DNA of 64,000 bases, taken from positions 62,001 through 126,000 of the forward strand of contig CAMKEG010000003.1 in the NCBI GenBank assembly GCA_946411505.1, given 5' to 3'. Below are positions 1 through 7,411 of the stretch, in pieces (position 1 is the stretch's first letter; each line of letters begins with the position of its first letter). The notes under the pieces were generated by a model, which saw only the letters and a program-made list of their open reading frames with translations, made no database searches and was not told the origin of the DNA. The stretch is from an uncultured Treponema sp. (GTDB lineage: Bacteria > Spirochaetota > Spirochaetia > Treponematales > Treponemataceae). The position numbers and the translations under genes were made by a program.

Positions 1-1
1 C

Positions 2-382
2 GGAGTTCCGATTTACGGAGTGGGAATGCAGCTGCACTTGGCCGCCGACCTTCCTTACGACGAGGACGCGATTCGCAAAAATATCCGCCGCTACGCCGAG
101 CTTGGAATAAAGATTTGCTTTAGCGAAGTTGACGTCCGCATTCCGCTAAGCCGCTTGGAGGAACTTGAGCCAAAGCAAAAGCAAATTTGGAAATCCCTGA
201 TGAAGCTTGCCGTGGAAGAGCCCAACGTTGAAAGCTTTATCGTTTGGGGCGTGTCCGACAAAAACAGCTGGATTCCCGCCTGGAAGCCCGGCTACGGAAA
301 CGCGCTCTTGTTTGACAAAGACTTCAAGCCAAAGCCTATTTACTTTGAGATGCTTGAAGTCGCGGCCAATAAAAAGAAATAG
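2..382 (+). CDS. Endo-1,4-beta-xylanase, GH10, C-terminal part (cut by window edge)
   Basis: This is the C-terminal ~126 residues of a glycoside hydrolase family 10 enzyme, which hydrolyses beta-1,4-xylan with retention of configuration. The reading frame is open to the window edge. Near the start it reads GVPIYGVGMQLHL, the usual GH10 strand before the nucleophile. ICFSEVDVRIP holds the nucleophile Glu (family form TELDI/SEVDV). FIVWGVSDKNSWIP is the conserved tryptophan loop lining the substrate cleft. The end KPKPIYFEMLE is the normal GH10 C-terminus, so no carbohydrate-binding module follows. The gene ends just before the promoter of the next lipoprotein. The family is certain; the N-terminus and signal peptide cannot be seen. 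Confidence 0.93.
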   Translation, partial: GVPIYGVGMQLHLAADLPYDEDAIRKNIRRYAELGIKICFSEVDVRIPLSRLEELEPKQKQIWKSLMKLAVEEPNVESFIVWGVSDKNSWIPAWKPGYGNALLFDKDFKPKPIYFEMLEVAANKKK

Positions 383-388
383 CGCGTA

Positions 389-418
389 TTGACTTATTTT
401 TTAGGGGGGGGGTATAAT
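389..418 (+). promoter_or_regulatory. Sigma-70 promoter with a G9 tract in the spacer
   Basis: TTGACT (389-394) and TATAAT (413-418) are separated by 18 bp. Positions 404-412 of that spacer are an uninterrupted run of nine G, directly against the -10 box. Slippage in such a run would change the -35/-10 spacing and so the promoter strength. The promoter drives the lipoprotein starting at 440, whose ribosome site GGAG is at 431-434. Confidence 0.85.
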
Positions 419-439
419 AGAAAGAACATAGGAGATGTT

Positions 440-2383
440 ATGAAAAAAACTCTTTTTGTTTTTCTTTCTATTATGCTTGCTTTGTGCGCTCTTTCATGCA
501 GCAACGGCAGCGACGATTCCGCCCAATTGGCTTACTTAAATTATTTGGCCTTGCTAAAAAGCAAGAGCTATTCAGCAAGGCTTTCCGCCGCGTTAAATTA
601 CGCCGCTCCCGCCGTAACGGAAGAGGCGCCGAATGTTTTGCTGATAGAGGGCGACTCGATTCAGAACATGACGGACGTGCAGTTTAGGCAGGCGGTGAAT
701 GTCATCATTCACGGAAAGACGCTTGTAATTTTGAACTGCTCGCCAAGCCAAATTTTAGCCTTTGGCGCAAAGTTGGAAAACCTTCGCGAAAAAGCCGTCA
801 ATGACGGCGACACGCAGCTTGTCGCGTCCATTGAGCAGGACGGCGACGACACTTGGTCGCCCAAGGATTTTTTGGCGCAAGTGACGAACGACGTTTTGGA
901 CGTTTACAAAAAATCAGATCCGCCCACGATTTTTGACACCAAAATTTACGAAGCGCTTGGCGTAAGAAAAAATCACGTTTACTACGTGCACCCGACGGAC
1001 CAAAATTTGGCCAAGCTGCTTTTAACGGAAAATTCTTCTGTTGAACAAGTTACGGAAATTCAAACTGAAGGGCAAATGGCCAGCTCAACGGCATCTCCCG
1101 CGGAAGACAAAACGGAGGAAGTCATTCAGGCTTCGGTCACAGCTTTTGCCGATTGGATTCTTCAAAGGGAAAGCGTTTCTTCAAACGTTTCAAAAAGCGA
1201 ACTTTCCTCTTTGCTTGTCCAGGCCAACCAAGCGGTTACTCCAAGCGCCCTTGACATGTTGAAAAACGCGCAGGAAACCTTTACCCATAATTTTATGGTG
1301 GAAATGAATTGGCAATCGGCGAATAGGGACGGCGAAGCGGTTATGCTTTTAGGTCTTAGCGGCTTCAATGGAAAAAGAGAAAACATTCGCATCGAAACAA
1401 AGGTTTGGTCTGTTTGTGATATCGACGCTCAAAAGGATATTTATCTTGTAAAAACTTCCGCCATTTGCCATAACGAGCAGTTGGGCTTTGCGGACCAATG
1501 GAGTACCTTTAACAGGCTTGGCCCATATTTCGACAGCTGTTTGGTTAAAAATACGATGCAGGACGCGCAGGGCAAGCAGCATATAGACGCGTCTGAATGC
1601 GAGCCACAAAACCAGAGTGGAAGCACGACTTACACCAAGGGCTTTAACATTTCTATTGGCGGAAATCTTGGCTTTGCCGGAAGCGGAGCCTCGCTAACCC
1701 CGACTGCAAGCGCGACTTTTACAGACACTAGTTCACGCAGCATACCGGATATCACGACAACAATGACCGTTAATGACAGCGCGGCGCAATGGAATTTTAC
1801 AGGAAGGTCTTTTGATCCTTCTCCCAGCTGTTGGATAAAGGACCATCCTGAAGAGGTTGCGGACATTCAAAAGAAAGAAGCGGTATTTGACACATATTCC
1901 GTCATCCATATGCCTAGCGAATCCAACTCTGAAACACAGACTTTGAAGACAACTGTTGGCGCCGATATAGCCGCAGTATTCCGCTTTGAAAAATCGTGGA
2001 ATATTTTAGGAATCAACAGGTGGATTATTCTTAAAGGCAAGTATCACGTAGAGTCAACCTGGAAAGACAATATAAAAAGGCCTAACAACGCGAAGGGTGA
2101 ATACGTGATGGTGGTCAAGGCCTTGGACGGCGCGACTGACAGAGACAAGCTTGAAACAAAGCTTAAAGGAACGGTTTCCACATGGGGCGAGAACGTTTCC
2201 TATTATGCGATTGGCTCAAGCAGGCTTGACGCGGTCGCCAAAAATAAATTTGCCCACATAAAGGACGTCATCACAAAGAACAAGAATGTTTTTGCCGACA
2301 GCGGCATCAAAGGAAAATACGAGTTCTACATCCAGAACGTAAGTTCCGCAACAAAAATTGACAGCTTTGAGCTGGCTTTCTAA
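440..2383 (+). CDS. Large lipoprotein, possibly pore-forming-toxin-like
   Basis: A 647-residue exported lipoprotein. The N-terminus MKKTLFVFLSIMLALCALSC is a type II signal peptide with the lipidated Cys at residue ~20. The ATG at 440 is chosen because GGAG (431-434) precedes it and an upstream in-frame start at 389 lies inside the promoter. Residues ~75-200 look like a compact alpha/beta domain. Residues ~405-460 are rich in alternating Gly/Ser/Thr (FNISIGGNLGFAGSGASL and following), like a membrane-inserting beta region. The C-terminal third resembles a beta-sandwich with SWNILGINRWIILKG. This overall look recalls leukocidin/cytolysin-type beta-pore proteins, but that is only a resemblance by eye; no specific family is recognised. 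Expression may be phase variable because of the G9 tract in its promoter. A terminator follows. Confidence 0.8.
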   Translation: MKKTLFVFLSIMLALCALSCSNGSDDSAQLAYLNYLALLKSKSYSARLSAALNYAAPAVTEEAPNVLLIEGDSIQNMTDVQFRQAVNVIIHGKTLVILNCSPSQILAFGAKLENLREKAVNDGDTQLVASIEQDGDDTWSPKDFLAQVTNDVLDVYKKSDPPTIFDTKIYEALGVRKNHVYYVHPTDQNLAKLLLTENSSVEQVTEIQTEGQMASSTASPAEDKTEEVIQASVTAFADWILQRESVSSNVSKSELSSLLVQANQAVTPSALDMLKNAQETFTHNFMVEMNWQSANRDGEAVMLLGLSGFNGKRENIRIETKVWSVCDIDAQKDIYLVKTSAICHNEQLGFADQWSTFNRLGPYFDSCLVKNTMQDAQGKQHIDASECEPQNQSGSTTYTKGFNISIGGNLGFAGSGASLTPTASATFTDTSSRSIPDITTTMTVNDSAAQWNFTGRSFDPSPSCWIKDHPEEVADIQKKEAVFDTYSVIHMPSESNSETQTLKTTVGADIAAVFRFEKSWNILGINRWIILKGKYHVESTWKDNIKRPNNAKGEYVMVVKALDGATDRDKLETKLKGTVSTWGENVSYYAIGSSRLDAVAKNKFAHIKDVITKNKNVFADSGIKGKYEFYIQNVSSATKIDSFELAF

Positions 2384-2406
2384 ACGCTTCTAAAAAAGCA
2401 TGACGC

Positions 2407-2437
2407 GGGGCTGTAGCAAAGGCAGCCCCATTTTTTT
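2407..2437 (+). terminator. Rho-independent terminator after the lipoprotein gene
   Basis: GGGGCTG (2407-2413) pairs with CAGCCCC (2423-2429) around a 9-nt loop and is followed by A and a run of T. It separates the lipoprotein gene from the lacI-type gene. Confidence 0.9.
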
Positions 2438-2453
2438 CTTTTAAAAAAAATCC

Positions 2454-2482
2454 TTGACATTCCGCAAAATATCGGTTATTCT
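2454..2482 (+). promoter_or_regulatory. Promoter of the LacI-type regulator gene
   Basis: A consensus TTGACA (2454-2459) is followed after 17 bp by TATTCT (2477-2482). Transcription should start near 2489, exactly where the inverted repeat 2491-2510 begins. Confidence 0.8.
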
Positions 2483-2490
2483 GTTAAAAG

Positions 2491-2510
2491 TTGCGTGAAC
2501 GAACACGCAA
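2491..2510. promoter_or_regulatory. Candidate LacI-type operator at the transcription start
   Basis: TTGCGTG (2491-2497) and CACGCAA (2504-2510) form a perfect inverted repeat with a 6-bp spacer containing AACGAA. It covers the predicted +1 of the regulator's own promoter, the classic place for autorepression. A GTG at 2495 is in frame with the regulator but lies inside this repeat, so it is not used as the start. I did not find the same repeat upstream of the kinase gene. Confidence 0.6.
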
Positions 2511-2527
2511 AAAAGGGATTTTTTTTA

Positions 2528-3553
2528 ATGACTGTCAGTGAAATTGCTAAAATTGCGGGAGTTTCCACCGGAACCGTAGACCGCGTCATGCACAACCGCG
2601 GCCGCGTCAGCGACGAGACCCGCAAAAAAATCCTCAAAATCATAGACGAAAACGGATACAAGCCGGACCCGATCGCGCGCTTCCTTAAAAAAAAGGGCGA
2701 CTTTAAAATCGGCGTTTTGATTCCTTCGGTCAGCGAAGAGAGCGGCTACTGGCAGGAAATTTATGACGGTATCCAGGAAGCCTGCAAAAACGACTACGCA
2801 TCCTTTGGCTTTAGCGTCCGCCCTTACGAGTTTAAAAGGCCTGACAGAAATTCCTTGCACGAGCAGTTCAAGAAAATGGCCAAGTCGGACTGCGCGGCTT
2901 TTATCATCGCGCCCGTCATGCAGGAAGAAATTTTGGTTTTGCTGAGCGAGTCGCGCCTTTCGTCTCCTTATTGCTTTGTGGATTCGACGGTGCCCGGCTC
3001 GGAGCCCTTGTGCGCCGCGACGCAGAATCCTTTGAGCGCCGGCTTTTTGGCCGCCAAAATCACGCGCCTTTTTTCCAAGGGGGAAGGAACCTTTGCCGCG
3101 ATAAAGCCTTTTTCTGAGTCCTTTAACTTGAACGAGCGGGCGCGCGGCTTTGAAAAATATTTTGAGGAAACGAACAATGGAAGGGCGCTTCAAAAGGTGG
3201 CGCGGGGCGCGGAAAAAAAGCATATTTACGAAGCCGTCGATTCGCTTGTAAAGGAATGTTCCGACTTGCGCGGCATTTGCATCGTAAACAGCGAAGGCCA
3301 TTTTGTTGGGGAACGGATTTCGGCGCTGGGACTTAAGGACAAGATCGCCGTCACCGGCTTTGACTTGGTTCCGTCCAACAAGGGGGCGATACGGAACGGA
3401 AAAATCGACGCGCTTATTTCGCAGGATCCAAAAGGCCAGGGCCAGGCGGTGATGAAGGAGATTTACAAAAAAATCGTCCTTCAAAGCGACGCGCAAAAAA
3501 TCATCAGCATGCCCTTGGACATATACTTTAAGGAAAACATTATGGAGGAATAG
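2528..3553 (+). CDS. LacI-family transcriptional regulator with sugar-binding domain
   Basis: A 341-residue regulator. MTVSEIAKIAGVSTGTVDRV is the LacI DNA-binding HTH, followed by the hinge helix (GYKPDPIARFLKK). The effector domain begins at ~57 with FKIGVLIPSVSEESGYWQEI and has the ribose/xylose type periplasmic-binding fold (IAVTGFDLVPSNKGAIRNGKIDALISQDP), so a pentose effector is likely. The ATG at 2528 is chosen because the ribosome site AAAAGGGA precedes it and the only upstream start is in the operator. The two genes that follow encode an L-ribulokinase-like kinase and AraD, so it probably controls L-arabinose or related pentose use. Its own promoter carries an inverted repeat suited to autoregulation. 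Confidence 0.9.
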   Translation: MTVSEIAKIAGVSTGTVDRVMHNRGRVSDETRKKILKIIDENGYKPDPIARFLKKKGDFKIGVLIPSVSEESGYWQEIYDGIQEACKNDYASFGFSVRPYEFKRPDRNSLHEQFKKMAKSDCAAFIIAPVMQEEILVLLSESRLSSPYCFVDSTVPGSEPLCAATQNPLSAGFLAAKITRLFSKGEGTFAAIKPFSESFNLNERARGFEKYFEETNNGRALQKVARGAEKKHIYEAVDSLVKECSDLRGICIVNSEGHFVGERISALGLKDKIAVTGFDLVPSNKGAIRNGKIDALISQDPKGQGQAVMKEIYKKIVLQSDAQKIISMPLDIYFKENIMEE

Positions 3554-3644
3554 CGGCAAGAAAATTGCCGCTAAGCCTAAAAATTATAGAAAGCCGCATA
3601 AGCGGCAACATTCGCGCTTGCAAGCAAGCTCGCGCGAACAGCCG
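3549..3644 (+). repeat. Family 2 intergenic repeat in the araB leader
   Basis: Three stem-loops in a row occupy the gap before the kinase gene. TAGCGGCAA/TTGCCGCTA (3551-3573) overlaps the lacI stop codon. GCCGC-ATAA-GCGGC lies at 3593-3606. A two-part hairpin spans 3602-3644, with outer CGGC/GCCG and inner TTCGCGC/GCGCGAA. Parts recur before fprA (10939-11104) and before gltD (21463-21537, minus strand); the 18 nt GCCGCATAAGCGGCAACA is identical in the gltD leader. Confidence 0.8.
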
Positions 3645-3663
3645 ATTGTAAGGGGGACTAAAA

Positions 3664-5247
3664 ATGACGCAGGCGGAATTGGACTCATCATGCATTGGAA
3701 TTGAATTTGGCTCGACCAGAATCAAGGCGGTCTTGATTGACGGCTCTTTCAACCCGGCCGCGCAAGGCGCCTTTGACTGGGAAAATTCTTTGGTCGACGG
3801 AGTTTGGACTTACTCGCTGGACTTGGTTCAAAAGGGCTTGCAGACCGCCTTTGCCGAACTAAAGGCCGACGTTAAAAGCAAGTTTGGGCTGGAACTTAAA
3901 AAGGCCCGCGCGCTTGGAATCAGCGCGATGATGCACGGATACCTTGCCTTTGACAAGGACGACAACTTGCTCGTTCCATTCCGAACTTGGCGCAACACGA
4001 TTACAGGCGAGGCAAGCGAAAAGCTTACCGACTTGTTCAACTTTCCGGTGCCGGAACGTTGGAGCGCCTCGCACTTGTACCAAGCGATTTTAAATGGAGA
4101 AAAACACGTTCCCCAAATCGCAAGCATAAACACGCTGGCCGGCTGGGTTCACTTTAAGCTTAGCGGCCAAAAAGTTTTGGGAATCGGCGACGCTTCGGGA
4201 ATGTTCCCGATTGACTCCGCGATAAAAAATTACGACAAAAAAATGCTGGCCGCCTTTGACAATCTTGTGGCCGACAAAAATTTCCCCTGGAAGTTGGAAT
4301 CGATTTTGCCGCGCGTTTTGCTGGCCGGAGACAACGCTGGAAGCTTGACCGACGCGGGCGCAAAATTCTTGGATCCTACGGGAACCTTTGAGGCCGGATG
4401 CCTCCTCGCTCCTCCTGAAGGCGACGCCGGAACCGGAATGGTCGCGACAAACAGCGTGGCGGCCAGAACCGGAAACGTCAGCGCGGGAACATCAGTCTTC
4501 GCCATGGTCGTTTTGGAAAAGCCCTTGAGCGCGGCCTACAAAAACCAAATAGACATTGTCCAGACCCCGGACGGAAGCGCCGCCGCAATGGCCCACGCCA
4601 ACAACTGCACCGGCGAATACGACAAGTGGATAAAATTGTTCGGAAGCGCTGCCACGGCCTTGGGCGCCAATTTTTCAAAGGGCCAGCTTTACGACACTTT
4701 GCTGGGATTGGCTTTAAACGGCGACAAAGATTGCGGCGGCTTGGTTCCTTACAATTACATTTCGGGCGAGTCAATCACCGGCTTTGCAAGCGGCCGCCCG
4801 CTTTTTGTCAGGACGCAAAACGCAAACTTCACTTTGGAAAATTTCATGCGCGCCCAATTGTTCACCGCGCTGGGAGCCTTGCGCGCCGGCATGGACATTT
4901 TGTTTGAAAAAGAAAAAGTCGCGCTGGACTCGCTTACGGGGCACGGCGGATTCTTCAAGACTGCCGGCGTGGGCGCCAAAATCATGGCGGCCGCGATGCA
5001 CACCGCGGTAAGCTCTATGAAAACGGCGGGCGAGGGCGGACCTTGGGGCATGGCGCTTCTGGCCGCCTACGCTTCCGACAAAAAGGGAATGAGCCTTGGC
5101 GATTGGCTTAACAAGGTTGTCTTTGCCAGCGCGGAAGTCACAAAGACCGCTCCCGACGCGGCCGACGTTGAAGGCTTTAACAAGTTTTTTGCCAACTACA
5201 AAAAAGGCCTTGCGGTGGAAAAAGCCGCGGTCGAAAATTTGGACTAA
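3664..5247 (+). CDS. araB: FGGY-family carbohydrate kinase, probably L-ribulokinase
   Basis: A 527-residue sugar kinase of the FGGY/ASKHA fold. [16 protein letters not shown] near the N-terminus is the phosphate-1 loop. [12 protein letters not shown] and RTWRNT are the sugar-binding region of the N-terminal domain. [15 protein letters not shown] begins the C-terminal domain and [21 protein letters not shown] carries the ATP-binding GHGG segment. The length fits ribulokinase/xylulokinase (500-560). It belongs to the branch in Treponema and Bacteroidetes placed next to AraD, so phosphorylation of L-ribulose to L-ribulose-5-phosphate is the likely reaction. Start at ATG 3664 after AAGGGGG. No arabinose isomerase gene lies in the window. 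Xylulokinase is the main alternative. Confidence 0.85.
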   Translation: MTQAELDSSCIGIEFGSTRIKAVLIDGSFNPAAQGAFDWENSLVDGVWTYSLDLVQKGLQTAFAELKADVKSKFGLELKKARALGISAMMHGYLAFDKDDNLLVPFRTWRNTITGEASEKLTDLFNFPVPERWSASHLYQAILNGEKHVPQIASINTLAGWVHFKLSGQKVLGIGDASGMFPIDSAIKNYDKKMLAAFDNLVADKNFPWKLESILPRVLLAGDNAGSLTDAGAKFLDPTGTFEAGCLLAPPEGDAGTGMVATNSVAARTGNVSAGTSVFAMVVLEKPLSAAYKNQIDIVQTPDGSAAAMAHANNCTGEYDKWIKLFGSAATALGANFSKGQLYDTLLGLALNGDKDCGGLVPYNYISGESITGFASGRPLFVRTQNANFTLENFMRAQLFTALGALRAGMDILFEKEKVALDSLTGHGGFFKTAGVGAKIMAAAMHTAVSSMKTAGEGGPWGMALLAAYASDKKGMSLGDWLNKVVFASAEVTKTAPDAADVEGFNKFFANYKKGLAVEKAAVENLD

Positions 5248-5275
5248 TGGCGGCGAATTGTTTGAAAGACCATAA

Positions 5276-5350
5276 CGCGCTGCGAATCGCTTGCAAGCCT
5301 AAAACGCGCCGCGAATTGCTTGCAAGCCTAGAACGCGCCGCGCGAACGGC
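5276..5350 (+). repeat. Tandem 29-nt direct repeat between araB and araD
   Basis: Unit 1 (5276-5304) and unit 2 (5305-5333) are 29 nt each and differ at three positions. Both contain GCTTGCAAGCCTA. A partial third unit starts at 5334 and runs into CGCGAACGGC. CTTGCAAG is self-complementary, so the RNA could fold. The tract ends 12 nt before the araD ribosome site AAGGAGG. Confidence 0.85.
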
Positions 5351-5370
5351 ATCATAAGGAGGACTAAAAT

Positions 5371-6087
5371 ATGTCAGCGTACCAGTCATTAAAAGAAGAA
5401 GCTTACGAGGCCAACATGCAAATCCCCGCGCAGCATTTGGCGCTTTACACTTGGGGAAACGTGAGCGCTTTTGACAAGGACAAGGGCGTCTTTGCCATCA
5501 AGCCGTCGGGAGTTCCCTACGAAAAGCTTGCGCCCGACTCGATGGTCGTCCTTGACCTTGAAGGAAATCGCGTCGAAGGCAATTTGAATCCGTCGAGCGA
5601 CACGCCGACGCACATTGTCTTGTACAAAAAATTCGCGGTGGAAGGCGGCGCCAAAATCGGCGGAATCATCCACACGCATTCTACGGCGGCGGTCTCTTGG
5701 GCGCAGGCGCTAAAAGCCGTTCCGCTTTTTGGAACAACCCACGCCGACCACATCCAGACAGCCGTTCCCTGCACGCCATACCTTTCCAAAGAAATGGTCG
5801 AGCGCGACTACGAAAAGGAAACAGGCAACGCGATTGTCGAGCATTTTGCCGGCCTAAAGCTTAATCCGTCGGAAGTTACGATGGTTTTGGTCGGCGGCCA
5901 CGGTCCCTTTGCTTGGGGAAGCGACGCGCAAAAGGCCGTCTACAACGCCGCCGTCTTGGAAGAAGTTTGCAAAATGGCGCTTAACACGCTGGCGATAAAT
6001 CCCGGCGCCCAGCCGCTCCCGGACTACATCATAAAAAAGCACTACGAGCGAAAGCACGGGCCCAACGCGTATTACGGACAGAAGTAG
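5371..6087 (+). CDS. araD: L-ribulose-5-phosphate 4-epimerase
   Basis: A 238-residue class II aldolase/epimerase. It converts L-ribulose-5-phosphate to D-xylulose-5-phosphate by a Zn-dependent retro-aldol step, feeding arabinose carbon to the pentose phosphate pathway. LYTWGNVSAFD and VFAIKPSGVPY are the substrate phosphate-binding segments. GIIHTHSTAAVSWAQ carries the zinc His pair, FGTTHADH and VPCTPYLS follow, and the end HGPNAYYGQK is the AraD-specific C-terminus. The ribosome site AAGGAGG lies just upstream. It follows the kinase gene with a 123-nt gap filled by tandem repeats, so the two are probably cotranscribed. It is convergent with the toxin gene, 6 bp away. Confidence 0.95.
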   Translation: MSAYQSLKEEAYEANMQIPAQHLALYTWGNVSAFDKDKGVFAIKPSGVPYEKLAPDSMVVLDLEGNRVEGNLNPSSDTPTHIVLYKKFAVEGGAKIGGIIHTHSTAAVSWAQALKAVPLFGTTHADHIQTAVPCTPYLSKEMVERDYEKETGNAIVEHFAGLKLNPSEVTMVLVGGHGPFAWGSDAQKAVYNAAVLEEVCKMALNTLAINPGAQPLPDYIIKKHYERKHGPNAYYGQK

Positions 6088-6093
6088 GGAGTA

Positions 6094-6582
6094 TTATTTT
6101 GCCAGATTGAGCAAAGCGTCAAGAAGACTTTCGCTAATGTATCTTCCTTCTGAATGAAGAATTTTAGCGCAATCTTGAATTTCTTTGGCATTGATAAGGC
6201 CTTGGCCAAAGGCTCTTGCAAGAATTCCGACTGTGCCGGTTATGACTATTCCTCTTTGTTTTGCGACGTTGCGGGCGCTTCGTTCGTCGATAAGCGTCAA
6301 ATCCGCTTTTACGCTTTCCGAAAGAACAATTGCTTCCGTTTCTCCAATGTCAAGTCCTGTTTCCTCGATTAATTTTTGAACGGATTCTTTGTCTACAGAT
6401 ACAGTTTTTATAAAATCACAGTCGAGGATTTCTTCCGCTTCTGCCTTGAATCTTTTGTTTGTTGTTAGTTCACTAAACACGGCGTCAGGAATCTGGACTG
6501 TTTCAAAAAGCTCTTTTAGCAAATCAAGCTTGCGAATCTTAAGAAGCGAGATGAGGGGCGTGGTGTCGGAAACAACAATCAT
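6094..6582 (-). CDS. DUF3368-type PIN-like toxin
   Basis: A 162-residue protein of the DUF3368 group, a PIN-fold nuclease-like family found as toxin in type II toxin-antitoxin pairs. MIVVSDTTPLISLLKIRKLDLLKELF holds the first acidic residue (VSDTTPL). DIGETEAIVLSESVKADLTLIDERSARNVAKQRGI holds the further acidic cluster (GE-E, DE) of the PIN active site and GITVTG-like strand. Its ATG overlaps the stop of the upstream antitoxin gene by the sequence ATGA, so the two are translationally coupled. The target (probably RNA) cannot be told from the sequence. Confidence 0.85.
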   Translation of the reverse strand: MIVVSDTTPLISLLKIRKLDLLKELFETVQIPDAVFSELTTNKRFKAEAEEILDCDFIKTVSVDKESVQKLIEETGLDIGETEAIVLSESVKADLTLIDERSARNVAKQRGIVITGTVGILARAFGQGLINAKEIQDCAKILHSEGRYISESLLDALLNLAK

Positions 6583-6878
6583 GCTCTTTTTGTTTTCCTT
6601 TCCGCGCTTCTTCTCATTGCGATTTCGATGTTTCGCGCGTCTTGTTCAACTTCTTCCCAAGTTTGCGTGATGTATGGAATGCCCATTTTTGAGTAAAGTT
6701 CAATTAAATCCAACTTTGGAATTCCCAATAATTCTGCCGCGCGCCCATGGGAAATGGTGAGGTCGGCGATTGCGGGATAAAGCAACATCGCGCGTTCAAT
6801 TAAATTAAGCGAACCGTCATTATCTGTCTTTAGATATCGCGCCAAATCAGGGGAAATTTTTGCCGTCAATTTTGTCAT
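6579..6878 (-). CDS. UPF0175-type antitoxin
   Basis: A 99-residue protein starting MTKLTAKISPDLARYLK. The ATG at 6878 is preferred over an in-frame start 16 codons upstream because it begins the conserved sequence. The middle, LLYPAIADLTISHGRAAELLGI, followed by LDLIELYSKMGIPY, is the UPF0175 helix-turn-helix-like region typical of small antitoxins paired with DUF3368 toxins. It is the first gene of a two-gene minus-strand operon and overlaps the toxin by 4 nt. Antitoxins of this kind normally autoregulate; no operator was resolved. Confidence 0.82.
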   Translation of the reverse strand: MTKLTAKISPDLARYLKTDNDGSLNLIERAMLLYPAIADLTISHGRAAELLGIPKLDLIELYSKMGIPYITQTWEEVEQDARNIEIAMRRSAERKTKRA

Positions 6879-6928
6879 ACGCCGCCTCCGTGTATTAAGT
6901 ATATTACAGGGAACGCAAAAAAGCAAGG

Positions 6929-7285
6929 CTAATTTTTTGCAATCTTTACAATCAAGTCGCGGAGGGATGAGCGGAGGTCGGGGGAAAGCTTTTCTATCGC
7001 GCTGATTATGTCCTTGTTTTTGCGGTAAAGGAACTGCTCTTCTTTTTTGGACGCCGTCGCCGCTGAGATTTTTTTTCCGCCGTCGTTTCCGAAAACTAAA
7101 TATTCGATTGGAACGTCAAGACGTTCCGCGATTTTTAGGGCGATGTCAGCGCTGGGAACGCTTCCTAGCGCGACGCCGTTGTGTATGCTGGAATACGAGA
7201 TTCCCACTTGAGCCGCAAATTCCTTGCGGGGAATGTCCTGCCGATCAAGCAAGTCAAGAACTCTTTCCCAAAAATTGCCGTCCAT
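6929..7285 (-). CDS. XRE-family HTH transcriptional regulator
   Basis: A 118-residue protein with an N-terminal Cro/CI helix-turn-helix: ERVLDLLDRQDIPRKEFAAQ, then VGISYSSIHN and VPSADIALKIAERLDVPIEYLVFG. The C-terminal half is Lys-rich and helical (LYRKNKDIISAIEKLSPDLRSSLRDLIVKIAKN). ATG 7285 is preferred to an upstream TTG at 7300 because the domain begins there. It lies directly downstream of the divergent lipoprotein promoter (7325-7353) and could regulate it. Targets are unknown. Confidence 0.85.
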   Translation of the reverse strand: MDGNFWERVLDLLDRQDIPRKEFAAQVGISYSSIHNGVALGSVPSADIALKIAERLDVPIEYLVFGNDGGKKISAATASKKEEQFLYRKNKDIISAIEKLSPDLRSSLRDLIVKIAKN

Positions 7286-7324
7286 TCTTCTATAATACAA
7301 TTATGTTTTAAAATATATTATTGT

Positions 7325-7353
7325 TTGACATAAATATATTAGAATGATATAAT
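7325..7353 (+). promoter_or_regulatory. Full-consensus sigma-70 promoter
   Basis: TTGACA (7325-7330), 17-bp spacer, TATAAT (7348-7353). It drives the lipoprotein gene at 7412, with a leader of ~55 nt. The surrounding 80 bp are strongly AT-rich. Confidence 0.92.
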
Positions 7354-7411
7354 TGTGTTATCAATAAAATGTTTTTTGCTGTTCGCAAAAAACAAAAAGA
7401 GAGGTGTCATT

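Noticed and set aside
2495..2527. Upstream GTG start for the LacI-type regulator
   Set aside because: It lies in the inverted repeat at the promoter's +1, while ATG 2528 has a ribosome site and starts the conserved HTH.
2525..3559. Long open frame opposite the lacI-type gene
   Set aside because: It mirrors the regulator gene, has no domain and is rich in Arg/Phe/Ala as expected from the reverse of GC-rich codons.
5276..5350. CRISPR array
   Set aside because: Repeats are directly adjacent with no unique spacers, and no cas genes are present.
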